A DNA stretch of 64,000 nt, taken from NCBI RefSeq assembly GCF_963169125.1, contig NC_084796.1, forward strand, positions 87,714,888-87,778,887, read 5' to 3'. The translations under genes were made by a program, and so were the position numbers. The stretch is from Humulus lupulus. Its lineage: Eukaryota; Streptophyta; Magnoliopsida; Rosales; Cannabaceae. Positions 1 through 10,563 of the stretch are shown here, piece by piece (the first letter of the stretch is position 1; every line of letters starts with the position of its first letter). The notes under the pieces were generated by a model, which had not been told where the DNA came from, did not search any database, and worked only from the letters and a program-made list of their open reading frames with translations.

Positions 1-134
1 GGCAAAGAAGGCCACGGCCTACGATTGGTCCCATATTCCTCAAAAATGGCTGACCTAAAAGTTGAGGTGTTATCTACAACAACAGTACCCTTAGGATAAC
101 CCATATCATGGCGCAACACTAGATGGTCCACACA

Positions 135-1402
135 CTAGAGCAGGGTTATGTTACGGTCTGGATTGCTAGGGTGGCGATGGACGAGCTGGTTTGGGTTAAA
201 TCTAACTTGCCTAAAATCGGCAACAACCCTATCTAATTCCTTATAAGGGTATGGGTTACCTTGGCCGGAGGGGTCGACTGCTGCCCCCGATGCAGCTCGT
301 TCTAGGTCAAGGCCCCGAGCAGCCTCGGGGGCCCGCTTCTTCCGCACAAGAGGGACCTCGTCTTCTTCTTGTTCCTCGCCTTCAGCGGCCTCAGGGTTTC
401 CTTCTTGGGGAGGCGGGAGCTCGTGGACTACCGGAAGGGTAGCCCATGTCCTTCTTAAGGCCAAAGTCTGGCCTTCACCGATCAATTGGCACGCCAACAT
501 TGTGACGTCAGTCATGAGCTAGCGGTAATCCTTCTCACAGGCTGGAAGCCCAGACAAGGTGTCATACTGACCCCCGAGGGTCACAGACTTCTCTGTCCTC
601 GCGAATATGGCTGCACAAAAAATGGTAAACTCAATTAGTATAAACACAAGAAGTATGTCTATTAAAAAGAGAGAATGAATTTGTGAGCTGAGAAAAGAAA
701 GAAGACTTACGAGGACGGTTGAAATATTGATGCTCACAATTGTGGAGCCCGTTCGACATAAAGAATTGATCCTTATAGTCGTTGGGGTTGCTGGGGAGCT
801 TGATAACCGAGGCTGGGTTCGGGAATCAGGTGAGGTAGTAGAATCCATCACCTCGCTCTCTTTGCTCCGGGTTGACCTTAAGGAAGAAGAAGTAGAGGAT
901 ATCCGCGCGGAGTGGGGACCTCCCACTGGTGTTTTAAAAATAGGTATTTCAGCCCCGCCAGAAGTCGATATGAGCTTGGGGGGAGCTGAAACGGTGCCAA
1001 TTTCACGTAGTTGAGGAAATCAGCAAAATATTGGTCTAGGGGAAGGAAGGCCCCCGCCTTTAAGTGCTCTTCACTCCAGGCAGCGAAATCATCCTGGAGG
1101 GGTGCACAGCTCCATTCCCCTTTGAACGGAGGTCGGGCAATGAGGACCCCGGACCCGACCTCTATGTTGTGGCTTAGCATTATTTTATTGACCCTTCCTT
1201 GGGTTGTGATCTTGGAGACGATTGTCTCTGCCTCGAAGAACGCATTAGGGTCAATCACGATCTCCTTCTCCACCACAAGGCCGAAATGAGGAAGAGGAGA
1301 TTCGGAGGTGATCTCTTTTCCCTTGTTGGTTTGTTGAGACGACGAGCCAGGTGCATTTTTCTTGGATACATTCTTTTGGGGTACGCTCTTCTTGGGTGCC
1401 AT
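135..1402 (-). pseudogene. Tat-lineage antisense ORF, 'putative gypsy-type transposase' domain (element A)
   Basis: The reading frame starts at an ATG at 1402 (MAPKKSVPQK) and runs about 170 codons through a conserved block containing PLPHFG, EGEWSC and PSSYRLLAG. Near 905 a one-base frameshift moves the homology to the next frame (ILYFF, DGFYYLT, YFNRP). A 100-nt intron (611-710) follows, then exon 2 continues to a stop at 135, with an in-frame stop near 527 and a second stop in exon 1. The C-terminal exon is acidic (EEQEEDEVPLVRKKR). Family knowledge: Tat-lineage Gypsy elements often carry such an ORF between pol and the 3' LTR on the opposite strand. The name transposase is historical and no catalytic role is shown. 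A second copy lies at 34474-42083, which supports a real gene. Function unknown. Confidence 0.75.
611..710 (-). other. Intron of the antisense ORF (element A)
   Basis: On the minus strand the exon ends ...CGTCCTC, followed by the donor GTAAGTC at 710. The acceptor TTTTTTGTGCAG ends at 611. Joining the exons keeps the frame (YFNRP then IFARTEKS). The second copy of the gene near 35087 has the same junction, but its donor reads ATAAGT, so splicing there is probably lost. Confidence 0.65.
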
Positions 1403-2179
1403 TAGATCGGCTAACGAACAAGAATGACGAGTCACTTAGTAGGCGACCTAAGATTTTGTATAGGTTATGACATGGATGTATGGGGGAGAATGATATCTAT
1501 GATATACGAGCTGAGTTAGTCTCAGCTCATTGCGTGATCCCACGCGCTACCCTACACTACGCGCCTCAGTTTCCCAACAGATCCCTGACGTTTAGGGATC
1601 CGTGTGTCAGAAAATTAGGCCACCACTGTCCTTGGGGGCAGTTTTAAAAAAAAGCCACCCAAGAAACGTGTTCCCTAAGAAATCTAATTTTTTGAACCCT
1701 AACTTTTCATCTTCTATAATTCGAATGGGTATTTCCTAAAAATTTTCATAAATTACCCAAATCTACCCAGAAAATACCCAGTTTCGTGAATGTCATAGTT
1801 TTAAAAGATATTCTAAACCTTCTCAGTAAACCTAAATTTAAACCTATGTGCCAAAAACATCGAGAAAACACCCTAATATCCACTACGACAAAGCATGGAT
1901 GAACATGGTAAATAAAAGGCAGAAATTAGTAAAGAAAGAGTTTATTTGAAACGAAAATACTTACAGTGTGTTCGTCGGTTGAAGATGTTTCACAAAGCCT
2001 GGGAGACTCACTCCTGAGTAATTTAACAACCAGATGTCAGAGAGATCTTGCAACAAAGAGTTTTTGGGTTTTTCTTTTCTCTGAGAAGGAAGAAGGTTTG
2101 AAAAGCATAGAAGAGAGAAGATAGAGGAATTTTTCGAATAAAAGGCGATGAACTGTGGAAATTATCTACTCTATTTATA
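1403..2179 (-). promoter_or_regulatory. Promoter and leader of the antisense ORF (element A)
   Basis: A TATA box (TATAAATA on the minus strand) lies at 2172-2179. It is followed by a pyrimidine-rich leader and a possible splice donor (GTAAGTATT) near 1964. The antisense ORF therefore seems to have its own promoter, separate from the LTR. The copy at 33806 has a TATA box in the equivalent place. No other coding is seen in this stretch. Confidence 0.5.
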
Positions 2180-2433
2180 CGTAAACGACATAAATCAATT
2201 TGAGCCATCTGATTAGGTCAATACAAGATCCAAGGGCTGTGTTTCAAAGGAAAAAACAGCGACAAAAAGTTGACAAGACATTTATTGCAGTCCTCGAAAC
2301 CCGAACATACGCCAATTGTAGTGTTCCACGTGTTTGGTACTCAAGTAGTAGGCAGGCATGATTTATTGCTATAGAAGTCTAAAAGTCCCTACTGTGTAGG
2401 TCAAAAGATGACGTCATAAGCCACGAGCAGGGG

Positions 2434-2446
2434 CTTGGGGGGAAAA
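2434..2446 (+). promoter_or_regulatory. Polypurine tract of Tat element A
   Basis: A G-rich purine run (TTGGGGGGAAAA) ends directly at the TG that opens the LTR at 2447. This is the expected plus-strand primer position and shows that element A reads on the plus strand. Confidence 0.75.
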
Positions 2447-3137
2447 TGTGTATCCTAATTTCAGCACGGGTATTTCCCTCAGGTCGTATGCAGCTGGCAA
2501 ATAAGTGCATGGAAGAAATAGCCAAGGAGTCCATGTACGTTCCATATAGACAACACGATTTTCATGATGGTTGTACAAGCTAGGGATGCATAAATTGATA
2601 AGTGCGAGCTTATAGTATTTATAAGGCATGGCCTCCATGATACGAGCTCGACGATGTATTCAGCTCGGGGTGAATTGAACATATGGCATGTTCGTAGATC
2701 CCCGAAGTCCTGGATACTTTATATGATCGTTTATGGCCAGCCTGTGATAGTTAATGCCCCAGATATTAGGAGTCTATTTATTTCATGATCAAATCATATC
2801 CTAGTATAAATGGGAATATTCCATAATAAATGTAATAAATATGCAAATTCGTGATTGACTCATGAGGTTACCCAAACCTGTCCAAGGAATTTCTCTATAA
2901 ATACTGAGAATATTGGACAGGAAAGGGGACGATTATTCTGTAATACCGAAACTCTGTCAAAATAAAGAGAGAAAAGCAGTAATAACATAGACTCGTGGAC
3001 TAGGTAGATTTTAACCACTGAACCACGTAAAAAGACCAGTGTTCTTGAGAGTTATTTTCTTACTTCGATTTACCATCAAGCACTAATTCAATCTTGTTAT
3101 TTTCTTAATTCACTGTTGGTGAAAAGCCGTGTCAACA
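2447..3137 (+). repeat. 3' LTR of Tat element A (691 bp)
   Basis: The LTR starts TGTGTATCC after the polypurine tract and ends GTGTCAACA at 3137. A TATA box (CTATAAATA) is near 2895. The U5 part contains GACTCGTGGACTAGGT, a block also present in minus orientation near 27510 and 32965. The five bases after it, GAAAG (3138-3142), would be the target duplication. The partner copy lies outside the window. The element is inserted in the 5' LTR of Copia element K. Confidence 0.8.
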
Positions 3138-3887
3138 GAAAGAGAAATTAGGGCAGATTTATTAATTAAGATAAATTGGTATCTAAATTAATAAATAAGT
3201 TTAAATCAAGGTTCAGATTATAAATAATTAATTTGATAAAGTATTTAAAGAATTATTTAAATTAATTAAATCAATATAAAATAATACATGCCTTGATTTT
3301 AAGTCCAGTGGGCATATAATTAAATGGGAAATTTCACAGGCGTAAAGCCCATGATAATTTCGACCTAATAGCTGATATTATCTATTATTTTATTGATTTT
3401 TAATTAAAATAAATGACATAATTGAGCCTATAAAAGGAATGCTAAGTGAGAGTTGAAATCAGTTTTTGAGAGACTTGCTTTGAGAAGATTAGAAGATCTA
3501 GTCTTGATGCTTTAGGTTTTAGATTCTCTCTACAACATAAGTCCTTTTCTAAGCCTCAATATTATTTTCTCTTCTTCTCTCTGTATCTGTCTCATGTGTT
3601 GAGAATTGCCCACTCTAGTCTAGGTGATTTTGAGGATACTTTGGAAGGCTGTGAAGAAAATTGATCATCGATTCAGTTTCTTAGAGATACCTGCAACAGA
3701 AATGATACAAGAGTTAGAGAAACTGAAGGAATGACTCAATCATTCCGCTGCACAATAATGCAAGTGTTCTTATCATTATCTCTGTACGAATTCAATTTTA
3801 GAAACATGTTCTAGGTTTTCTTATATTAATTTGTTTAATATAAGATTTACATGAAAATAAACAAGATCCTGTATAAGTTTTCCCACA
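3138..3887 (+). repeat. Partial 5' LTR of Copia K
   Basis: AT-rich sequence with a TATA box (GCCTATAAAAGG near 3426) and a pyrimidine-rich region after it, ending CCCACA at 3887. The first part of the LTR (the TGCTGGGG end seen in the 3' copy at 19704) is absent because element A inserted here. A decayed primer site follows at 3890-3901 (TAGCCTCAGAAT compared with TGGTATCAGAGC). Confidence 0.7.
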
Positions 3888-4165
3888 ACTAGCCTCAGAA
3901 TCTTTGGTAATCTTTATTTTCATGGATGAACAGGGTAAAATTGAATTATTTGATGTGTTATGTAATTTGGCGGATTTCATGTTTTTTATGATGCATATTG
4001 AATTTTTATGTTATTATTAACATATTTGGGTTATTTTGTTGTGTTTTCTTTGCAAATAATTTGTATATAAATGCTTTTATTTGATGTAAAACATGGTAAA
4101 AATTATTTAGAAAACGTTTTTGGGTTGAAAAATTACACAAATTTTATTAATTGTTTTTTCTTTGG

Positions 4166-4325
4166 GGCAGTGGCCATGGCCACCAGTTTTCATAGGTCGC
4201 ACCCTAGGTATTCGACACTAGTGGTCGCGGCCACCATTACCCCTGGCCGCGGCCAGCACACGATTTTTGCCCAGTTTGGTCCCATGGCCGCGACCGCCAG
4301 TTTTCACTGGTCGCGGCCCGCAATA
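4166..4325. repeat. GC-rich palindromic-word cassette in the Copia leader
   Basis: Surrounded by AT-rich DNA. It contains GTGGCCATGGCCAC, GTGGTCGCGGCCAC, TGGCCGCGGCCA and the exact inverted pair GGCCGCGACC / GGTCGCGGCC, with the phrase CCAGTTTTCA repeated near each end. It resembles in design, not in sequence, the cassettes in the Gypsy LTRs of this window. Confidence 0.7.
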
Positions 4326-4826
4326 AATTTTTCTTAAAATTTGATTTTTGAATGTATTTTTTAATAGGTTAATACAACAATATCAGATCTTTTCTATTAT
4401 TTAAAAATAATTTTGTTTAAATACGATATTTTTGTTGTTTGATCTTTTAAAAAATAGATTTTTTCTACAAAGATTCAAATTCAAATTTAAAAATAGGTTA
4501 ATTTATTAATTTTAAATATTTAATATATTAAAATATTATAATTAAGTTATCAATATTACGTATATTTTTTTAAATACTTGATATATATTATTTAAAATCT
4601 TTTATTTGAAAATAATAATATCTTATTATTCTATAGATTTTAATATTTAAATAATTTGAAATTTGAAAATTTGTTGACTAGATATTTTTATAGATATTTG
4701 AATTTGTTTAACTGTTTAAGGTATTTTTTCAAAAATAGTAGATGATATTTGTTTTAAAAATTTATAATTGGTTAGATTTTTAAAATATTACGTTTTTCAG
4801 ACCAATTAATAAAATATTTTATTAAA

Positions 4827-4975
4827 TGGGATTTAAATTAACTTGGGTTAGTTGTTGATAAATCTTATTTAAATTAAATGAATATTTTTCAAATTAACTT
4901 AAACCAAGTTGATTGTTGATAAATGAAATTTAAATTAACTTTTGTTAATTGTTGATAAATTTCATTTAAATTGAC
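4827..4975 (+). repeat. Degenerate AT-rich tandem repeats
   Basis: Three imperfect copies of a segment with AAATTAACTT, GTTGATAAAT and ATTTAAATT. The first two are about 60 bp apart. It lies in the Copia leader. No function can be read from it. Confidence 0.5.
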
Positions 4976-5384
4976 TTATTTTTGTAAAAAATTAATTAAT
5001 TCGAATTTTTGATAAATTCTAGAAAATTAATTGTGGTATTTTTGAAAATGAAATAAATTGTGGTATTTTTGCATAAATTCATAGATTTGCTCATATAATA
5101 ACATGATTAGGCCCACCAATTATAACATGTATGTTTGCACTATATGTGGTATTTTTGCAATTGGGCTTAGATGCATATAATGACCCATATGTTTGCTTAA
5201 TATATGAATTTTGTTAAATAAAATATTCATAAAATGATAGGTTTTATTTGGGCCCAACAGAAATAGTAAAGTTTAAATTCCTCTCTTGTGGGTGGTTCCA
5301 CTTGTGAATGCCTATTTGCTACACATGGCTATAGTGGGCCTAATCAATTAATAAAACGAAGGTTTAAATTCCTGTCATTTGGAC

Positions 5385-5452
5385 CTTGTATGGAAGTATG
5401 GGGGCCTCAGTATTGCGAACGACATACTGGACCCAACCCTCCTCCATACAAG
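5385..5452 (+). promoter_or_regulatory. Predicted structured RNA motif, Copia K leader
   Basis: An outer helix CTTGTATGGA (5385-5394) pairs perfectly with TCCATACAAG (5443-5452). Inside lie a 5-nt spacer, GGGGGCC (5400-5406), an inner hairpin CAGTAT/ATACTG (5408-5413 with 5424-5429), a 10-nt loop with TGCGAACGA, and ACCCAACCCTCC. The Gypsy element H has the same layout at 11871-11939 with a different but again self-complementary outer helix. It is about 785 nt upstream of gag. I do not recognise the motif. A role in packaging, dimerisation or translation of gag is only inference. Confidence 0.65.
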
Positions 5453-6237
5453 CCCAATTGTTAAGGTCCATTTCCCGGAGTTTGACTTAATTGTATAGGT
5501 TCATTATATTAGTTAAACCTAAATATTGATTAGCAACAAATTAATTCTAAATTAATTGAATTTGTTTCAATGTGACACTTTAGAATGAATAGAAAATTAT
5601 AGGACTTTGGTTTTTAAAAATTTTAATCTACAATTTTTTGGAAAACCATAGTCATTAAATTTCTAAAATAATAATAAAAATACTATTTTTAATTAATAAT
5701 GAGCTTATTTTAAGAATTATATTCGATCTCCACCATTGGTTTAACAAGATCAATTACTTAATGAGGCCTCAAGATGCTTTGATTCGTCCATCTACGGAAG
5801 ATGGTCATTAGTTATTTTGACAAGGTTAGATTTCGAAAGATAGATAATTATAGGTCAAATTCTACTAGACTCACCCCTATGGTGACTACTAGGACTAAAT
5901 CTATTGATTATCGAAACTGTGGGTCTAGCTCATAAAATAAGAGATTTGTTTTTTTATTTTGATCGAATAGTAGGTTATTAATGATGGTGTCCATTATTAA
6001 ATGAGTTTACAACTCTATTTATCTAATGATATTTTTTACTCTCACCAACCTAGACAATGATATCATAGAATAGTTAAAAAACTAAAGAAATAGAGATATG
6101 CTTATTTTGGTATTTTTTTCCATATCTTACATATTTTTGGTATATGTTGTGATATTTCTTGAAATTAGAGTGAATAGAAGTTTTATTGAGCAAAAGTGAT
6201 TGATTTCTATTTTATTGATAATTGGTAGTTTTAAGTA

Positions 6238-6864
6238 TGGTTGTGTCTACTCCCATCCTTTCTCAGCTTTCAATGGAGAAACTCACTGGAGAAAACTTCC
6301 TTAAGTGGAAGCAGAATATCAACACAGTGTTGATTGGTGACAACACCGAGTTCGTCATGGCTGAGGAATCCCCATAACGAGCATCGTCTCTGCACATTCG
6401 TGATGGCACCATCAATGCTAGGATGGCACCGTGTATGCACGTTCGTGATCAACTCAACTATGGTTGGACGCAGCTCATGAACGAGCTTCAGACTTTTGAG
6501 TCTATCATGGGTGGACCATATAAGGGAGGAGAAAAAAAGACAACTACTACTATTGTTGCTGATCCATCAAAGGCATAAGCTAACCAAGCTTCGTCTTCGA
6601 AAGCTGGAAACAAGAGGAAAGATGGACAAAACAACAACCCCAAGCCTGCAAACGCTGCAAAGACGAGTGCACAACCAAATGCACAGACGCCTAAGGGGAA
6701 GAACAAGAAAAACAAGAAAGGTAAAGGTAAATGTTTTCACTGCAAAGAGAAAGAGCATTGGCAACATGATTGCCCCAAATTTCTAGCAGCGAAAAACAAA
6801 GGTAATGATTATAGTTCATTTATCTTAGAAACAAGTGTTTTAGAGAATGATAAATCCGTTTGAA
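6238..6864 (+). pseudogene. gag: Copia K gag (internally deleted)
   Basis: The frame opens MVVSTPILSQ then KLTGENFLKWKQN, the typical Copia Gag N-terminus (UBN2-like). It reaches a stop after MAEESP and then jumps to MAPCMHVRDQLNYGWTQLM, so the middle of Gag is missing. A CCHC zinc knuckle (CFHCKEKEHWQHDC, near 6733-6774) is intact. Gag would form the virus-like particle and bind RNA. Length is about half the usual, so it is non-functional. Confidence 0.8.
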
Positions 6865-9131
6865 TTATTGATTTTGTATCTACTAACCATGTTTGTAATT
6901 CTTTACAGCTTCTTAAATCATGGGAGGAAGTGGACGGAGGCGGCTTAAAGCCTAGAGTTAGGAATGGAGCATTCGTTGCGGTCCAAGCTAGAGGAAGATT
7001 TTGCCTGAAGTTCATAAATAAATATTTAATTTTGAAAGATGTATTTTTTATTCTGGATTTTCGTAAAAATTTAATTTCAGTTTCCATTTTGCAATTAGAA
7101 CAATTTTTTATGACGTTCACAAGTTTTAATATATCTATTTCTTTCAATGGATCACAATTGTGTATTGCATATTTGGAAAATAGGCTTTATATTCGGTGAC
7201 CTAACGAACCCCTCGTGCTTAATAATGAATTATTCAAAGTAGCTAAACCTAGGACCAATAAACGTCAAAAGACCGATAATGATAACATAACATATTTATG
7301 GCATGTGAGACTAGGTTGCATTGGCTGTGATAGGATTCAAAGACTTACAAAGGATGGACCTTTGAGAGAAACCACCTTAGGTAAATTACCTATCTGTGAA
7401 TCTTGTCTAGAAGGCAAACTGACCAAGCGTCCATTCTCTACAAAGGGTGATAGGGCCAAGGAACCACTTGGACTTGTTCATTCAGATGTTTGTGGACCTT
7501 TAAATGTACAAGCTAGGGGTGATTTTGAGTATTTTGTCACTTTCATTGACGATTACTCTAGAAACTCATGTCTTTACCTAAAGCATAGGAAATTAGAAAC
7601 ATTTTCAAAGTTTCAGGAATTCTTAGCTATGGCTCAGAACCAATTAGGTAAAATGTTAAAGATCTTGCAATTTGATAGGGGTGGAGAATATTTGGATATG
7701 CAGTTCCAAGATCATTTAACTGAACTTGGGATTTTATCACAACTTACTGCCCCAGGTACTTCGCAACAAAATGGTGTAGCGGAACACCGGAACAGAACTT
7801 TATTGGAAATGGTTAGATGCATGCTTAGTTACTCAATTCTATCAACTTCATTATGGGGACATGCAATTGAAACTGTGAATGACATTCTCAATGTCGTGCT
7901 GTCCAAATCAATCCCCAAAACACCTTTAGAACGCTGAAATGGTCGTGAACCTAGGTTACGCCATTATAGAATCTCGGGTGTCCCGCTCACGTCCTGCGAA
8001 AAAAGGAAGGAAAGCTAGAACCACAAACTGAAGTTTGCATGTTTGTTGGCTATCCTAAAGGTGCTCAGGGTGGACTTTTCTATAGTCATTCAGAAAAGAA
8101 AGTGTTTACTTCTATGAATGCTACTTTTCTGAAAAAATGACTATGTCCAAAACTTCAAACCACGCAACAAAGTAGTTTTTGAGGAGATGTTTGAAGAATT
8201 TACTCCAACCAATATTCCATCGTCATCAACGTGAGTTGATGATGAAATTCATACTGTTCATGTCCAACCAACGCAAGACGATTTAAATGAAGAAAGTACC
8301 ATTGTTCCTGAGCAAACAGTCATAGAGCCTCGTCGTAGTGGGAGGGTTTCTAGGAACCCAGTTCGCTATGGTTTGGATAGTGAAACCAATATGGTTGTTT
8401 GTGACACTAGTGACGATGATCCATTGTCTTTCAAACTGAAAATGGCTATCCCTGAAAAGGAACTATGGCTCGAAGCCATGAAACAAGAAATGGAGTCCAC
8501 GTACTCAAATTCCGTCTGGGATCTTGTGGAAGCACCTAGAGACTTTAGGGCCATTGAGTGCAAGTGGAACTAAAAGAATAAATGAGGTGTTGAAGGAAAT
8601 ATCAAAACTTATAAAGCTCGATTAGTGGCAAAGGGTTATATCCAAAGAGAAGGCATGGACTATGAGGAAACTTTTATTCTGGTAGCCATGCTCAAGTCCA
8701 TTCGCATCCTCCTATCCATTGTTGTTGCTCTCGACTATGAGATCAGACAAATGGATGTCAAGACAACTTTTCTTAATGGGAAGCTTGACGAAGTCATTTA
8801 TATGGATCAACCAGAAGGATTTAACGTAGCTGGACAAGAAGGAAAAGTTTGCAAGTTGAATAAGTCCATTTATGGACTTAAGCAAGCTTCTCATTCCTCG
8901 AATCTTAGGTTTGATGAAATAATCAAAACCTATGGCTTTGAACAAAATATTGATGAGCCTTGTGTTTACCAACTGAAGGCAAATCAAATAGTGGTATTCA
9001 TTGTTCTTTATGTAGATGATATCTTACTCAATGGAAACAATGTTAAGAAATTTTCATATGTGAAGAATTGGCTGAACACTCAATTCCAGATGAAGGATTT
9101 GGGTGAAGCTAATTATGTTCTAGGTATCCAG
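6865..9131 (+). pseudogene. pol: Copia K pol, 5' part: protease, integrase, reverse transcriptase
   Basis: The protease site reads DFVST where DSGAT is expected, so the catalytic serine-glycine is lost. The GAG-pre-integrase region follows (LWHVRLGCIG...CESCLEGK). The second zinc-binding histidine is replaced by cysteine. The integrase core has DVCGPL, FDRGGEY and the NGVAEHRNRT region in a 240-codon open stretch (7215-7937), followed by a stop and frameshifts. The reverse transcriptase (8625-9131) shows TFLNGKLDEVIYM, YGLKQAS and the YVDD box near 9009, ending VLGIQ at the insertion point of H. It continues at 18817. Confidence 0.85.
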
Positions 9132-9576
9132 TGTAGAGTCCAAGAACTTTACTTAGCTAGTTAGATAGTAGTAGTAGTAGTAATAGCTAGTAATAGTTGT
9201 AGTATGTTTATTACTGTGGATTTGGTTCAAGCCGAGACTTAGTTGAACACTCGTACCAACACTTATAGATTTTATAAGTTTAACCTATAGCTTAAGAATA
9301 TTAATCATAACATAAGGTTTGATTAATATAGGTGATTATGAAGATGATATTTATTATACTATAAGGTTTATATAGACCCAATAAGATAATGACACTTGTC
9401 ATGTGCATGTTTATTGAGAAATTAAGTATTTTTGAGAAATAGTTTATTAAGAGTAATATTTGAAAATCCCAGAGTCTGCCAGCAGCTTTGAAATCGTTAT
9501 AAGACTCAGTCAAAGCTGTTTACTCAATTCAAATTAGGCTGAAAAAGTGCAGTTACGTGTATAATATTTCAGCGTA

Positions 9577-9718
9577 TGCCGATAAATCGCAGCTCTAGGG
9601 GGTGATATATCGTCACTCGGGGAATACGAAAAACACGTAACTTTGCACAAACACTTCGATGAGCCTCGGGAAAACAAGCCCAATCGATATATCGCCTACC
9701 ATGGGCGATATATTGGCT
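9577..9718. repeat. GATATATC palindromic cassette in the H LTR
   Basis: Four copies of a palindromic word. In the better-kept 3' LTR (17326-17465) the first copy GCCGATATATCGC is the exact reverse complement of the fourth, GCGATATATCGGC. The second and third pair likewise with one mismatch. The whole cassette can fold back on itself. Confidence 0.75.
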
Positions 9719-10435
9719 TTAGGGCAAGTTTTTCAAACAATTGTGAAACCGAGCTCATTTTTATTCCATAACCTCTTGATAAGCCTCAGAATCTTTTGAC
9801 CGAGTCTTAAGCCTCTGCTGAATAATTACTCAAATGTTTTTCAATTAAAAGGTCATTATTTTTATTCAAGCTAAAAGAAGATCTTTTAATTATTGACCTC
9901 TATCAATAGGACCTAGTACCCAGCCATTTTTTTCATTCTTCAAGATGAGTTCAGAGCCTTCAAGCTGCTAGGTTTACTTTAGAGTGTTAAACACTTGGGT
10001 TGGGGTTATAAGCTTTATCATTTTGAGCTTATTAAACACTTGGGAAGTAAGGTTAATAGTGTGTATTTTGATTTCGAGGTGTAGTTCGGTCATAGTGCAT
10101 TCAAAGGTATTCCTATTCCTAGTTCATTTTTGTATATTTCATTAGTTTTTATAGTTTTTCTCTACTCAAATCCTAATTCAGTATTTTCCATTCTTGGTTA
10201 GGCATCTAAGTTCTTTGAACTTAAGGTTTGATTTCGGTAAGCTCTTCTTCTCGGTGGTTTAGATTCATTTTTTTTCATCTCCTTCTTTTAGAAAATCTCA
10301 CCTTCTCATTAATGGTTTTTAGGAGTGTTCCAAAATCCGTCCTTGCTCTCACATCCCGGTATTTGGTAAGGAAAATAGGATAGTTATTATATGATTATGT
10401 TACAATATGTTTTTATATGTTATGATATATGTATG

Positions 10436-10563
10436 TTTTGGGGCTTATAGTTGCTTAAATAGGAAACCCCAACCCTTTTATGTTTTTGGGGCTTATAGCT
10501 GCTTAGCTAGCAAACCTCATTGTATTTTGAGGCTTATAGTTGCTTAGTTAGCAAACCCTAATG
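10436..10563 (+). repeat. Three-unit tandem repeat in the H LTR
   Basis: Units of about 40-55 bp of the form TTTTGGGGCTTATAG, TTGCTTAG, GCAAACCCC. Each unit has its own short GGGG/CCCC complementarity. The same array is at 18184-18310 in the 3' LTR. Confidence 0.7.

Larger units (their letters stand above)
3888..6237 (+). other. Untranslated leader of Copia K
   Basis: About 2.35 kb of AT-rich sequence between the primer site and the gag ATG at 6238. I see no convincing coding. It holds a GC-rich palindromic cassette (4166-4325), degenerate AT-rich repeats (4827-4975), repeated TGTGGTATTTTTG words (5035-5157) and a strong folded motif (5385-5452). The short ORF at 4071-4337 only spans the cassette and looks fortuitous. 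Confidence 0.65.

Noticed and set aside
4071..4337. 88-codon ORF in the Copia leader
   Set aside because: It covers the palindromic cassette, has no family resemblance and starts in AT-rich leader without context.
5385..5452. Hammerhead-type ribozyme
   Set aside because: The fold lacks the CTGATGA and GAAA core and its invariant bases are different.
6488..6767. ORFs on the minus strand over Copia gag
   Set aside because: They mirror the lysine-rich linker and zinc knuckle of gag, which reads correctly on the plus strand.
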